From Streptomyces canus (GTDB lineage: Bacteria > Actinomycetota > Actinomycetes > Streptomycetales > Streptomycetaceae): a stretch of DNA of 64,000 nt. Position 1 is the stretch's first letter; every line of letters begins with the position of its first letter. The position numbers and the translations under genes are program-made. Location: assembly GCF_030816965.1 (NCBI RefSeq), contig NZ_JAUSYQ010000002.1, forward strand, positions 7,120,001-7,184,000, in the 5' to 3' direction. The notes under the pieces are model-generated. The model had not been told where the DNA came from and did not search any database. It worked only from the letters and a program-made list of their open reading frames with translations. Shown here in pieces: positions 45,730 to 55,900 of this stretch.

Positions 45730-46209
45730 GTGCGCCGCGCCGTCTGTCCCGGGTCGTTCGACCCGATCACCAACGGACATCTCGACATCATCTCCCGCGC
45801 CTCCAGACTGTACGACGAGGTCTACGTGGCGGTGATGATCAACAAGTCCAAGAAGGGCCTCTTCGAGATCGACGAGCGGATCGACCTGATCCGCCAGGTC
45901 ACCGCCGAGTACGGCAACGTGATCGTGGAGGCCTTCCACGGCCTCCTCGTCGACTACTGCAAGGAGCGCGACATCCCGGCCATCGTCAAAGGCCTGCGCG
46001 CGGTCAGCGACTTCGACTACGAGCTCCAGATGGCCCAGATGAACAACGGTCTGTCGGGCGTCGAGACCCTCTTCGTCCCGACCAACCCCACCTACAGCTT
46101 CCTGTCCTCCTCGCTCGTCAAGGAGGTCGCGACCTGGGGCGGAGACGTCTCCCACCTGGTCCCGCCGCTGGTCCTGGAGGCACTCAACAAGCGCCTGCGC
46201 AAGGACTGA
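45730..46209 (+). CDS. coaD: Phosphopantetheine adenylyltransferase
   Basis: 159-residue CoaD, the penultimate step of CoA synthesis. The nucleotidyltransferase motif is CPGSFDPITNGHLDII. Further motifs are KGLRAVSDFDYELQMAQMN and the ISSTxVRE-type SFLSSSLVKEVA. GTG 45730 has GAGGG about 8 nt upstream and yields the usual length; ATG 45700, overlapping the rsmD stop, would add 10 residues and cannot be excluded. Confidence 0.94.
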   Translation: MRRAVCPGSFDPITNGHLDIISRASRLYDEVYVAVMINKSKKGLFEIDERIDLIRQVTAEYGNVIVEAFHGLLVDYCKERDIPAIVKGLRAVSDFDYELQMAQMNNGLSGVETLFVPTNPTYSFLSSSLVKEVATWGGDVSHLVPPLVLEALNKRLRKD

Positions 46210-46266
46210 TGGGACTACAGTCGTCCCGTCCGTCTCCAACACAGCTGTAGAGAGTGGCGAGCACAG

Positions 46267-47382
46267 GTGGACGTGCAGAAGAAGCTCGACGAGATCGTCT
46301 CCGCGGTCTCCGGTGCCCGGTCGATGCCCATGTCGGCCTCGGTGATGGTCAACCGCGCCGAACTGCTCGCGATGCTCGAAGAGCTGCGCCAGGCCCTGCC
46401 CGGCTCCCTCGCGCAGGCCCAGGAACTGATCGGCGATCGCGAGCAGATGGTCGAGCAGGCCCGCCAGGAGGCCGAGCGGATCATCGGGCAGGCGCATGCC
46501 GAGCGCGGCTCCCTGATCTCCGACACCGAGGTCGCCCGCCGTTCCCAGGCCGAGGCCGACCGGATCCTGAACGAGGCCCGCCAGGAGGCCGAGGAGGTCC
46601 GCGCGGAGGCCGACGACTACGTCGACTCCAAGCTCGCCAACTTCGAGGTCGTCCTCACCAAGACCCTCGGCTCGGTCGGCCGCGGCCGCGAGAAGCTCCT
46701 CGGCACCGGCCCGGGCCTCGACGAGAACGGCTACGAGGACGAGGACGCCCCCGAGCGCAGTCACGACCCCGAGACCCTGCGCAAGGACGCCGACTCCTAC
46801 GTCGACGCCAAGCTCGGCGCCTTCGAGGCGGTCCTCGCCAAGACCCTGGAGGCGGTCGGCCGCGGCCGCCAGAAACTGCACGGCCGTATCGCCACGGACG
46901 ACCTCGGCGCCCTCGCCGACGACACCTCCACCGTCCAGCACTCCAGCGACGCCGACTACCTGGCCGACCTCACCGCCCTCGCCGAGCAGGACGCCCGGAC
47001 CCAGGCCCGCGGCCAGTCCGAGCAGCCGGCCCAGCAGCCGGACTACGACCAGCAGCATGCGTACGGCTACCAGCAGCAGAACGATGCCTACGCCGCGTAT
47101 CAGCAGCAGCCCGATCCCTACGCCCAGCAGGACCCGTACGGCTACCAGCAGGCCGACCCCTACTCCCCCACCTCCGGCTACGCTCCGGCGGGAGGCGCCC
47201 CCTTCCAGGGCTACGACCAGCAGCAGGCCGCGTACGACCAGAACCAGGCCCAGCAGGCCCACCAGCCGCAGCAGACGCACCAGCCCCAGCAGGACTACGC
47301 CCTGGACGAGACCAGCCTCTTCGACACCGGCATGATCACGCCGGAGCAGTTGAGGGCGTACGAGCAGGGTCGCGGCCAGTAA
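46267..47382 (+). CDS. SepIVA/DivIVA-like coiled-coil protein with PQY-rich tail
   Basis: 371 residues. The N-terminal helix (VQKKLDEIVSAVSGARSMPM) and coiled coil (about 40-120: RQEAERIIGQAHAERG, RILNEARQEAEEVRAEADDY) are typical of actinobacterial SepIVA proteins, which guide cell division or polar growth. An approximately 33-residue module is duplicated: DDYVDSKLANFEVVLTKTLG (about 117) and DSYVDAKLGAFEAVLAKTLE (about 177), each ending VGRGR-KL. Residues about 245-360 are a Gln/Tyr/Pro-rich low-complexity tail. GTG start. The position between coaD and DUF177 matches the mycobacterial sepIVA neighbourhood. Confidence 0.85.
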   Translation: MDVQKKLDEIVSAVSGARSMPMSASVMVNRAELLAMLEELRQALPGSLAQAQELIGDREQMVEQARQEAERIIGQAHAERGSLISDTEVARRSQAEADRILNEARQEAEEVRAEADDYVDSKLANFEVVLTKTLGSVGRGREKLLGTGPGLDENGYEDEDAPERSHDPETLRKDADSYVDAKLGAFEAVLAKTLEAVGRGRQKLHGRIATDDLGALADDTSTVQHSSDADYLADLTALAEQDARTQARGQSEQPAQQPDYDQQHAYGYQQQNDAYAAYQQQPDPYAQQDPYGYQQADPYSPTSGYAPAGGAPFQGYDQQQAAYDQNQAQQAHQPQQTHQPQQDYALDETSLFDTGMITPEQLRAYEQGRGQ

Positions 47383-47514
47383 GGGACCACCGGATTGGGC
47401 CGTGAGCGAAAGGTCCAGTATCCTGGCTCTTCGGTCGCGCGTACGTCCGCGATCAACGCTGCCCGGGAGCACCGAAGGGCGGCGGCCCTCTGAGCTCGAA
47501 GATCGAAAGCAGGA

Positions 47515-48159
47515 ATGGCCCTGAACGCCCGCCTCGACCACCGCAACCCTCTCGTGTTCGACACACACGAGCTGGGGCGGCGTCCTGGCGCGCTGCAGCG
47601 CCTGACCCGTGAGATCGACGCTCCCAAGGATCTCGGTATCCAGGGAGTGATCGGAGTGCCGGAAGGCGCCCCGGTCGTGCTCGAACTCCGCCTCGAGTCG
47701 GTCATGGAAGGGGTGCTTGTCACAGGCACCGCCCGTGCACAGGCCGAGGGGGAGTGCGTAAGGTGTCTGGAGCCGCTTGAGCTGGTGCTCGAAGCGGATT
47801 TCCAGGAGATGTTCTCGTACCCTGACGCCGACGACCGTGGCCGTGTGAAAGCGGAACCGGCCGACGACGCCGAGGAAGACGAGGACAGGCTCTTCATCGA
47901 GGACGGCCTGTTCGACCTCGAACCAGTGCTGCGTGATGCGGTGGTGCTCGCACTGCCGATGCAGCCGGTGTGCCAGGACGACTGTCTGGGCCTGTGCTCC
48001 GAGTGCGGGGCGCGGCTCACGGACGACCCGGACCACCACCATGACGCCGTCGACATCCGTTGGGCGGCACTGCAGGGACTCGCCGGTTCACTCGAAGACG
48101 GCGAGAAGGACGAGATGAGCGGCGCCGAACCGGGCGTCGACGAGAAGCAGGAGAAGTAG
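47515..48159 (+). CDS. DUF177 (YceD) protein
   Basis: 214 residues with the YceD signature [28 protein letters not shown] and a second CxxC-containing segment, [18 protein letters not shown], giving a likely metal site. The C-terminal 40 residues are acidic. DUF177 genes precede rpmF in most bacteria and are linked to 23S rRNA/50S maturation. 2 bp upstream of the rpmF start. Confidence 0.9.
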   Translation: MALNARLDHRNPLVFDTHELGRRPGALQRLTREIDAPKDLGIQGVIGVPEGAPVVLELRLESVMEGVLVTGTARAQAEGECVRCLEPLELVLEADFQEMFSYPDADDRGRVKAEPADDAEEDEDRLFIEDGLFDLEPVLRDAVVLALPMQPVCQDDCLGLCSECGARLTDDPDHHHDAVDIRWAALQGLAGSLEDGEKDEMSGAEPGVDEKQEK

Positions 48160-48161
48160 CC

Positions 48162-48335
48162 GTGGCTGTTCCGAAGCGGAAGATGTCGCGCAGCAACACG
48201 CGCCACCGCCGGTCGCAGTGGAAGGCTGCGGTCCCCACCCTGGTTGCGTGCGAGCGCTGCCACGAGCCCAAGCTGCAGCACATCGCGTGCCCTGCTTGTG
48301 GCACCTACAACAAGCGCCAGGTCCTCGAGGTCTGA
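48162..48335 (+). CDS. rpmF: 50S ribosomal protein L32
   Basis: 57 residues, [20 protein letters not shown] at the start, with zinc-type CERCHEPK and CPACGTY pairs. The GTG start has AGGAG inside the end of the DUF177 gene. Confidence 0.97.
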   Translation: MAVPKRKMSRSNTRHRRSQWKAAVPTLVACERCHEPKLQHIACPACGTYNKRQVLEV

Positions 48336-48354
48336 GCGGCTGGTGAGAGGCACT

Positions 48355-49173
48355 GTGTCCACGCCGAAGAAGAACTCGGGCGACAACCAGGCCTCGTCCC
48401 ACACGCTGTTGGAAGGGCGGCTCGGGTACAAACTCGAGTCCGCCCTTCTGGTGCGTGCGCTGACCCACCGTTCGTACGCGTACGAGAACGGCGGTCTGCC
48501 GACCAACGAGCGGCTGGAGTTCCTCGGGGACTCCGTGCTCGGCCTCGTGGTCACGGACACGCTGTACACCACCCACCCCGACCTGCCCGAAGGCCAACTG
48601 GCCAAGTTGCGGGCCGCGGTGGTCAACTCACGCGCACTGGCGGAGGTCGGCCGCGGGCTCGACCTGGGCTCCTTCATCCGGCTCGGCCGTGGTGAAGAGG
48701 GCACGGGCGGCCGGGACAAGGCGTCCATCCTCGCCGACACCCTGGAAGCGGTGATCGGCGCGGTCTATCTCGACCAGGGTCTCGAAGCGGCCTCCGAACT
48801 GGTGCACCGCCTGTTCGACCCCCTGATCGAAAAATCCTCCAACCTCGGTGCCGGCCTGGACTGGAAGACCAGTCTCCAGGAGCTCACCGCGACCGAAGGA
48901 CTCGGCGTGCCCGAGTACCTGGTCACGGAGACCGGCCCCGATCACGAGAAGACCTTCACTGCTGCCGCCCGCGTCGGAGGCGTCTCGTACGGCACCGGCA
49001 CCGGCCGCAGCAAGAAGGAGGCGGAGCAGCAGGCCGCGGAGTCCGCCTGGAGGTCCATCCGGGCCGACGCGGACGAGCGTGCCAAGGCGGTGGCCGAGAA
49101 GGCCGTCGAGGCCGTTGAGGTCGTCGAAGCCGCCAAGGACGACGACGAAGGTCCGTCGTCCGTCTCCGCCTGA
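48355..49173 (+). CDS. rnc: Ribonuclease III
   Basis: 272-residue double-strand-specific RNase. The signature is [15 protein letters not shown], the second acidic site is [13 protein letters not shown], and a dsRBD follows ([35 protein letters not shown]). The tail of about 35 residues is Ala/Glu-rich. The S. coelicolor orthologue is AbsB, a global regulator of antibiotic production. GTG 48355 with GAGAGG upstream, 19 bp after rpmF. Confidence 0.96.
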   Translation: MSTPKKNSGDNQASSHTLLEGRLGYKLESALLVRALTHRSYAYENGGLPTNERLEFLGDSVLGLVVTDTLYTTHPDLPEGQLAKLRAAVVNSRALAEVGRGLDLGSFIRLGRGEEGTGGRDKASILADTLEAVIGAVYLDQGLEAASELVHRLFDPLIEKSSNLGAGLDWKTSLQELTATEGLGVPEYLVTETGPDHEKTFTAAARVGGVSYGTGTGRSKKEAEQQAAESAWRSIRADADERAKAVAEKAVEAVEVVEAAKDDDEGPSSVSA

Positions 49174-49280
49174 CGCCTGGAAGCCCCAGCGCGTCTGGAA
49201 GAACAGCGCAGCCGAGCGCCTGCCCCCGAACACCGGGGCGGGCGCTCGGTTCATACACCGGTCCGTGACGGGGGAGCCCC

Positions 49281-50141
49281 ATGCCCGAGTTGCCCGAGGT
49301 CGAGGTCGTACGGCGTGGCCTGGCGCGGTGGGTCGCCCACCGTACGGTCGCCGAGGCCGAGGTGCTGCACCCGCGCGCGGTCCGCCGTCACCTCGCCGGT
49401 GCCGACGACTTCGCGCATCGCCTCAAGGGCCGTCGCGTCGGCACCCCGAGCCGCCGCGGGAAGTACCTCTGGCTGCCCCTGGAGGACACGGACCAGTCGA
49501 TCCTGGCCCACCTCGGCATGAGCGGCCAGCTGCTGGTCCAGCCGCATGCCGCCCCCGACGAGAAGCACCTCAGGATCCGGGTGAGGTTCGCTGACGACGT
49601 GGACACCGAGCTGCGCTTCGTCGACCAACGGACCTTCGGCGGGCTGTCGTTGCACGACAACACCCCGGACGGACTGCCCGACGTCATCGCGCACATCGCG
49701 CGCGACCCGCTCGACCCGCTCTTCGACGACGAGGCCTTCCACCAGGCCCTGCGCCGCAAGCGCAGCACCATCAAACGGGCCTTGCTCGACCAGTCGTTGA
49801 TCAGTGGAGTCGGCAACATCTACGCGGACGAGGCCCTTTGGCGCTCCCGCATCCACTACGAGCGCCCCACCGCGAACTTCACGCGCCCGCGCACGGCCGA
49901 ACTCCTGGGCCACGTCAGGGATGTGATGAACGAGGCCCTCGCGGTCGGCGGCACCAGCTTCGACAGCCTCTACGTCAACGTCAACGGCGAGTCCGGTTAC
50001 TTCGACCGGTCCCTCGACGCGTACGGCCGGGAGGGGCTGCCGTGCAAGCGGTGCGGTACGCCGATGCGCCGACGGCCCTGGATGAACCGGTCCAGCTACT
50101 TCTGCCCGAGGTGTCAGCGGGCGCCGCGCGTCATGTCGTAA
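49281..50141 (+). CDS. mutM: Formamidopyrimidine-DNA glycosylase
   Basis: 286-residue Fpg/MutM that removes 8-oxoguanine and FaPy lesions. The mature N-terminus PELPEVE has the catalytic Pro and Glu. The H2TH segment is [17 protein letters not shown], and the zinc finger is [11 protein letters not shown]...SSYFCPRCQ. Its 3' end overlaps the convergent HxlR gene by 28 bp. Confidence 0.96.
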   Translation: MPELPEVEVVRRGLARWVAHRTVAEAEVLHPRAVRRHLAGADDFAHRLKGRRVGTPSRRGKYLWLPLEDTDQSILAHLGMSGQLLVQPHAAPDEKHLRIRVRFADDVDTELRFVDQRTFGGLSLHDNTPDGLPDVIAHIARDPLDPLFDDEAFHQALRRKRSTIKRALLDQSLISGVGNIYADEALWRSRIHYERPTANFTRPRTAELLGHVRDVMNEALAVGGTSFDSLYVNVNGESGYFDRSLDAYGREGLPCKRCGTPMRRRPWMNRSSYFCPRCQRAPRVMS

Positions 50142-50515
50142 CGCTCGCGGGCGGCCAGGACGTCGTCCATGCGGCCCTCGACGAAGTGGATGAGGCCCAG
50201 CAGCCGCTCGGCGACCTCGTGGCCCAGCGGGGTCAGTTCGTAGTCGACCCGGGGCGGGTTGGTGGGCTGGGCCTCGCGGTGCACCAGGCCGTCGCGTTCG
50301 AGCGCCTGGAGCGTCTGGGAGAGCATCTTCTCGCTCACGCCGTCGACCCGGCGGCGCAGCTCGTTGAAGCGCAGCGAGCCCTCGTGCAGGGCGCCGAGCG
50401 TGAGTCCGCCCCAGCGGCCCGTCACGTGCTCCAGCGTGCCGCGCGAGGGGCAGGCCTTGGCGAACACGTCGTACGAGAGGTCCCGCGCCTCCAGGGGCTG
50501 CTGCGTGGTGTCCAT
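50114..50515 (-). CDS. HxlR-family transcriptional regulator
   Basis: 133 residues starting [20 protein letters not shown]. The HxlR winged-helix signature is clear: [46 protein letters not shown], then [14 protein letters not shown]. These regulators respond to aldehydes or oxidants. The usual divergently transcribed oxidoreductase is absent: the next gene (CAP protein) reads in the same direction. Strong dyads lie upstream at 50538-50581. Confidence 0.9.
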   Translation of the reverse strand: MDTTQQPLEARDLSYDVFAKACPSRGTLEHVTGRWGGLTLGALHEGSLRFNELRRRVDGVSEKMLSQTLQALERDGLVHREAQPTNPPRVDYELTPLGHEVAERLLGLIHFVEGRMDDVLAARERYDMTRGAR

Positions 50516-50537
50516 ATCACGAGCGTACTGGAAGGCA

Positions 50538-50581
50538 GCACTAACCAACAGATTGCACTAACCGGAAGTTAGCGCAATCTG
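50538..50581. promoter_or_regulatory. HxlR operator region
   Basis: CAGATTGCACTAAC (50549-50562) and GTTAGCGCAATCTG (50568-50581) form a 14-bp inverted repeat with one mismatch. A direct copy of the half-site GCACTAACC lies at 50538-50546, just upstream of hxlR. Confidence 0.65.
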
Positions 50582-50593
50582 CCTCGGTGTCCT

Positions 50594-51667
50594 CTAGTAG
50601 CCGAAGTCCTGCGTCCACCAGGGGCCGCCCGAACCGAAGACCACGCCGACGCCCAGCGTCTTGAAGTCACAGTTCAGTATGTTGGCCTTGTGGCCGGGGC
50701 TGTTCATCCAGGCCTCCATGACCGCCGCCGGGTCGGCCTGGCCCCGGGCTATGTTCTCGCCGCCGAGGTTGGTTATCCCGGCCTGCGCGGCCCGGTCCCA
50801 CGGCGTGGCGCCGCTCGGGTCGGTGTGGTCGAAGAAGCCCTGGTCGGCCATGGCCTTGCTGAAGGCCCCGGCGAGATCGGCCAGCGCGCTGTTGGCGGCG
50901 ACCGGGCTGCAGCCGACGTTCGCCCGCTCGGCATTGACGAGCCTGAGTACCTCGGCCGCCGCGGCGGCCTCGGTCGAGACCTCCGCGGGTGCGGCGGTCT
51001 CCTTCTTCGCCGGCTCCTTCTCCTTCTGAGGCGGCGTCGTCTTCGGCTTCTTGCTCGGCGGGGCCGCCGGCTTCTTCGTCGGCTTCTCGGTCGGCGTGGC
51101 CGTCGAGGTCGAGGGGGACGGCGAGGGCGAGGAGGCGCGGTCGGCATCCCGGCTCGTCGAGCTGCCGTCCTCGCGGCTGTCGGCGCTGCCGGAGGTGCCG
51201 CCCTGCTCGGCCGGGGAGTTGGTCGGCGAGCTCGCCGCCTGCACATCGCCGCCGGTGGTGCTGCCGCCGCCGAGCTTGTAGTTGTCCAGGCCCGGCACCA
51301 CGCCGGTGGCGACCGCGACCGTGCCGATCGCGACGGCCGCCGAGACCCCGAGCAGACCGGTCTTGACCGGCGTCACGAGGTTCCTCCTGCGCCGGCGGTG
51401 CGACCCACCGCGCCGGGAACCGTCGGCGGGCGTGTAGCCCTCGCCCCGGTAGAGCGCGTACTCCTCCTCCGACGCGAACAGGTAGGCGTCACTGCGCGCG
51501 TAGGGGTCGGGGTCCTCCTGGCCCCGGTAGGTCGCGGTGCCCACCGAGGCGAAGTTGTACGAGTCCTGCGGGTCGTAACCGCTCCCATAGGAGCTGTGTG
51601 TCGCTGTGACCCCCGTGGCGCGGCCCGTGGCGGCGCGGCCGGCGGCGGAGCGTCGGTGGCGTCCCAT
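50594..51667 (-). CDS. CAP/SCP-domain membrane-anchored or secreted protein
   Basis: 357 residues. A cytoplasmic-looking Tyr/Arg-rich N-terminus (1-97) ends in RRRRRN. One membrane segment spans about 103-125 (LLGVSAAVAIGTVAVATGVV), then a Ser/Thr/Pro/Lys linker (about 135-232). The CAP domain is about 235-357: EVLRLVNAERANVGCSPV, KAMADQGFFDHTDPSG, NLGGENIARGQ, WMNSPGHKANIL. It is anchored with CAP outside the cell. CAP proteins have varied roles; none can be assigned. ATG 51667 with GGAAGG. Confidence 0.9.
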   Translation of the reverse strand: MGRHRRSAAGRAATGRATGVTATHSSYGSGYDPQDSYNFASVGTATYRGQEDPDPYARSDAYLFASEEEYALYRGEGYTPADGSRRGGSHRRRRRNLVTPVKTGLLGVSAAVAIGTVAVATGVVPGLDNYKLGGGSTTGGDVQAASSPTNSPAEQGGTSGSADSREDGSSTSRDADRASSPSPSPSTSTATPTEKPTKKPAAPPSKKPKTTPPQKEKEPAKKETAAPAEVSTEAAAAAEVLRLVNAERANVGCSPVAANSALADLAGAFSKAMADQGFFDHTDPSGATPWDRAAQAGITNLGGENIARGQADPAAVMEAWMNSPGHKANILNCDFKTLGVGVVFGSGGPWWTQDFGY

Positions 51668-51841
51668 GTGCTTGCCTTCCTAGTCCTCGTTCATGAGGTC
51701 GACGCGTCCCCCCGGTCAACCAAAGTCACAAAACCCACACGATCGAGTGAGTTTCGTATGAGATTCATTGGCAGCGGACAGTACCGCATGGCGCCTGGGG
51801 AGGGAGTGCCCGGAGAGACATTGGCCGGTTAGGTTGCACCC

Positions 51842-52123
51842 ATGAGCGAGGATGTACGACTGGTCGCCTGGGTGCGCGGACGCGTCCAAGGTGTGGGTTT
51901 CCGCTGGTTCACGCGGGCCAAGGCCCTGGAGATCGGCGGCCTGAGTGGTTTTGCTCTCAATTTGGACGACGGACGCGTGCAAGTGGTCGCGGAGGGTCCG
52001 CGGAAGGGATGCCAGGGACTCCTCGACTGGCTCCTGGGTGACGACACGCCCGGCCGCGTAGACGGTGTCACCGAGATCTGGGACACACCTCGTGGGGGTT
52101 ACGACGGCTTCGCCATCCGATGA
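51842..52123 (+). CDS. acyP: Acylphosphatase
   Basis: 93 residues with the family motif [20 protein letters not shown] (catalytic Arg and backbone loop) and the second motif [17 protein letters not shown], where the conserved Asn is present in LNLDDG. Hydrolyses acyl phosphates. The SD is weak. A small 7-bp hairpin follows at 52124-52142. Confidence 0.93.
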   Translation: MSEDVRLVAWVRGRVQGVGFRWFTRAKALEIGGLSGFALNLDDGRVQVVAEGPRKGCQGLLDWLLGDDTPGRVDGVTEIWDTPRGGYDGFAIR

Positions 52124-52505
52124 GCCGTTTCTGTAAAACGGCCCAGGCGGAAGCGGAGGGACATGCCACTGGCACCTGCCCGAAGCAGAAAGTCGCTGGT
52201 GGTTGCCAAGAAGGCCATGCCGTGGCAGGCTCCGCGGGTAAGAGTGATCGTCACGTCCCGAGGGCCCCGAGGGAGCCGCAGCGCCGCCGTCTCAGGTCGC
52301 GCCGGACCGGGTTGTCCGCCAATACGGGGCGTGATCGTGTTGACCGTCAAACTTTTTGGTGAGACGCTGAAAGCACCCCGCGCACCTTAGCTGTTTGGCA
52401 TGGAAGAACAGCAGCATGAACTCAAAAGTGTCAAGCACCGCGGGTGCGAATCCCTCACGACCCACACCGCTTCGGTCGGTCACTCAGTGTGGAGGACCAT
52501 CCATC
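52124..52505. other. Gap between acyP and the coiled-coil gene
   Basis: 382 bp without a convincing gene. It holds a GCCGTTT/AAACGGC hairpin (52124-52142), then a TTGACCGTCAA palindrome (52340-52350) whose TTGACC could be a -35 for the next gene. Several short frames overlap but none has both RBS and codon bias. Confidence 0.4.
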
Positions 52506-52709
52506 ATGGCAAAGGCGCTTCTCGGTTACGTCGGCGGCTCCGACCCTCGACTCCTCGCCGAGATGCGACGGCTCCAGCAGCGCGTACAGGACCTGGAATC
52601 CGAGCTCGTACGGATTCAGGCCGAGAACGACGCGCTCGCGGCTGCCGCTTCTCACGAAAGTCTCCTGGAGAGCATCGACGCACACCAGGCGGAGCCTGCG
52701 CTCACCTGA
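52506..52709 (+). CDS. Small coiled-coil protein upstream of smc
   Basis: 67 residues, MAKALLGYVGGSDPRLLAEM onward, with an obvious heptad pattern (LQQRVQDLESELVRIQAENDAL) and an acidic tail. GGAGGA about 9 nt upstream of ATG 52506. Conserved in actinobacteria near smc as I recall; no function known. A terminator and 220 bp separate it from smc, so it is its own transcript. Confidence 0.78.
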   Translation: MAKALLGYVGGSDPRLLAEMRRLQQRVQDLESELVRIQAENDALAAAASHESLLESIDAHQAEPALT

Positions 52710-52783
52710 TCACTGCATCGCTACACGACAGCTCACGCAGTGGTTGGGCAGCCTGTATCAACCGCTAAGTTGTCAGAGTTTGC

Positions 52784-52805
52784 AAGGGACGCTTCGGCGT
52801 CCCTT
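52784..52805 (+). terminator. Rho-independent terminator
   Basis: AAGGGACGC-TTCG-GCGTCCCTT: perfect 9-bp stem (52784-52792 with 52797-52805) followed by a T-rich CTTTCTT tract. Confidence 0.85.
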
Positions 52806-52931
52806 CTTTCTTGCCCCCGTGCACCCTTTCACTCTCTTAACGTTTGGTGTGCCCTGCACGTTCAACGGTGAAACCGAGGGCGACAGCGCGTTCATGGAGT
52901 GAGACACCCCCGGAAGGTAGAGTCCAGCGGC

Positions 52932-55900
52932 GTGCACCTCAAGGCGCTGACCCTCCGAGGGTTCAAGTCGTTCGCCTCGGCGACCACGCTCCGGTTCGAG
53001 CCGGGGATCACGTGTGTCGTGGGGCCGAACGGCTCAGGCAAGTCCAACGTCGTGGACGCACTCAGCTGGGTCATGGGCGAGCAGGGCGCCAAGTCGCTGC
53101 GCGGCGGCAAGATGGAGGACGTCATCTTCGCCGGCACCACCGGCCGCCCGCCGCTGGGCCGCGCCGAGGTGTCCCTGACCATCGACAACTCCGACGGCGC
53201 CCTGCCCATCGAGTACGCCGAGGTCACCATCACGCGGATCATGTTCCGCAACGGCGGCAGCGAGTACCAGATCAACGGCGACACCTGCCGTCTCCTCGAC
53301 ATCCAGGATCTGCTCTCCGACTCCGGCATCGGCCGCGAGATGCACGTCATCGTCGGCCAGGGTCAGCTCGACTCCGTCCTGCACGCCGATCCGACGGGCC
53401 GCCGGGCCTTCATCGAGGAGGCCGCCGGAGTCCTCAAGCACCGCAAGCGCAAGGAGAAGGCCCTCCGCAAGCTCGACGCGATGCAGGCCAACCTCGCGCG
53501 CGTGCAGGACCTGACCGACGAACTCCGGCGCCAGCTCAAGCCGCTCGGCCGCCAGGCCGCGGTCGCCCGCCGGGCCGCCGTCATCCAGGCCGACCTGCGA
53601 GACGCCCGCCTCCGGCTGCTCGCCGACGATCTCGTACGACTGCGGCAGGCGCTCCAGGCCGAGGTCGCGGACGAGGCCGCGCTGAAGGACCGCAAGGACG
53701 CCGCCGAGCAGGAGCTGAAGAAGGCCCTCCAGCGGGAGGCGCTTCTGGAGGACGAGGTCCGACAGCTCACGCCCCGGCTCCAGCGGGCCCAGCAGACCTG
53801 GTACGAGCTCTCTCAGCTCGCCGAGCGGGTGCGCGGCACGGTCTCGCTGGCCGACGCGCGCGTGAAGAGCGCGACCTCGGCGCCGCCCGAGGAACGGCGG
53901 GGCCGTGACCCCGAGGACATGGAGCGTGAGGCCGCCCGCATCCGCGAGCAGGAGGCAGAGCTGGAGGCTGCCCTGGAGGCGGCCGAGCACGCTCTGGAGG
54001 ACACGGTCGCGCACCGCGCCGAACTGGAGCGGGAACTCACCCAGGAGGAACGGCGCCTGAAGGACGTCGCCCGCGCCATCGCCGACCGCCGCGAGGGCCT
54101 CGCGCGGCTGGGCGGCCAGGTCAACGCGGCCCGTTCCCGCGCCGCCTCCGCCCAGGCCGAGATCGACCGCCTCGCCGCCGCGCGGGACGAGTCCCAGGAG
54201 CGTGCGGTCGCCGCGCAGGAGGAGTACGAGGCACTGAAGGCCGAGGTGGACGGCCTGGACGCGGGCGACCTGGAACTGGCGGAGCGGCACGACGCGGCGA
54301 AGCGACAGCTCGCCGAGGCGGAGGCGGCCCTGACGGTGGCCCGAGAGGCGGTCACGGCGGCGGAACGCAAACGCGCGGCGACGCAGGCCCGGCATGAGGC
54401 GCTGGCGCTGGGGCTGCGACGCAAGGACGGCACGGGTGCGCTGCTGGGCGCGAAGGACCGTCTCACCGGCCTGCTGGGGCCGGCGGCCGAGCTCCTGACG
54501 GTGACCCCGGGCCACGAGGTCGCGCTGGCGGCGGCTTTCGGCGCGGCGGCGGACGCCTTGGCGGTGACCTCCCCGGCGGCAGCGGCGGACGCGATCCGCC
54601 TGCTGCGAAAGCAGGACGCGGGACGGGCGTCACTGCTGTTGGCAGGGGCCCCCGAAGAGGCGCCCCAAAGGGGCGCGGGCAACTGCGCGACCAGCCACAA
54701 CGGACCCGCGGACACCACACATCAGCACGCGGCGGATCTCGTACGCGTCCCCTCCGACCTCCTCCCCGCGGTAAGACGCCTACTCCACGGCATCGTCGTC
54801 GTCGGCACCCTCGAAGACGCCGAAGACCTCGTCTACGCCAACCCCCACCTCACCGCAGTGACCGCCGAAGGCGACCTCCTCGGCGCCCACTTCGCCCACG
54901 GCGGTTCCGCGGGCGCCCCGAGCCTCCTCGAAGTACAGGCCTCGGTCGACGAAGCGGCCGCTGAACTCGAAGAGCTGGCCATCCGCTGCGAGAGACTCAC
55001 TGAGGCCCAACGCGCCGCAGTCGAGCGCCGCAAAGCATCAGCCGCACTGGTCGAGGAGCTCGGCGAGCGGCGCAGGGCCGCCGACCGGGAGAAGTCCGCC
55101 GTGGCCCAGCAGCTCGGCCGCCTCGCCGGCCAGGCGAAAGGTGCCGCCGGCGAGGCCGAGCGGTCCACCGCGGCTGCCGCGCGAGCGCAGGACGCCCTGG
55201 AGAAGGCGCTCGAAGAGGTCGAGGAGCTCGCCGAACGGCTCGCCGTCGCCGAGGAGATGCCGGTGGAGGAGGAGCCCGACACGTCGGTACGGGACCGTCT
55301 CGCCGCCGACGGTGCCAACGCCCGCCAGACCGAGATGGAGGCCCGCCTCCAGGTCCGTACACATGAGGAGCGGGTCAAGGGGCTTGCCGGACGGGCCGAC
55401 TCCCTCGACCGAGCCGCCCGTGCGGAGCGAGACGCACGCGCGCGTGCCGAACAGCGGCGGGCCCGCCTGCGGCACGAGGCCGCCGTGGCCGAAGCTGTCG
55501 CCTCCGGTGCGCGACAGCTGCTCGCGCACGTCGAGGTGTCCCTCGCGCGCGCGGACGAGGAGCGGACCGCCGCCGACGCCGCCAAGGCGCTCAGGGAACG
55601 GGAGTTGACCGCCGCGCGGAACACCGGCCGCGATCTCAAGTCCGAGCTCGACAAGCTGACCGACTCCGTCCACCGCGGCGAGGTGCTCGGCGCCGAGAAG
55701 CGGATGCGGATCGAGCAGCTGGAGACCAAGGCGCTGGAAGAACTGGGCGTCGAACCGGCGGGGCTCATCGACGCGTACGGCCCTCACCAGCCGGTACCGC
55801 CCTCCCTGCCGGCCGAGGGCGAGGAGCTGCCCGACGATCCGGAGCATCCGCGCAACCAGCCGAAGCAGTTCCACCGGGCCGAGCAGGAGAAGCGGCTCAA

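Noticed and set aside
45643..48042. 799-aa minus-strand frame
   Set aside because: Covers coaD, the SepIVA-like gene and DUF177 in antisense; Val/Leu/Gly repeats are complements of their codons.
52163..52390. 75-aa plus-strand frame in the gap after acyP
   Set aside because: No RBS, mixed codon positions, several overlapping alternatives of equal quality.
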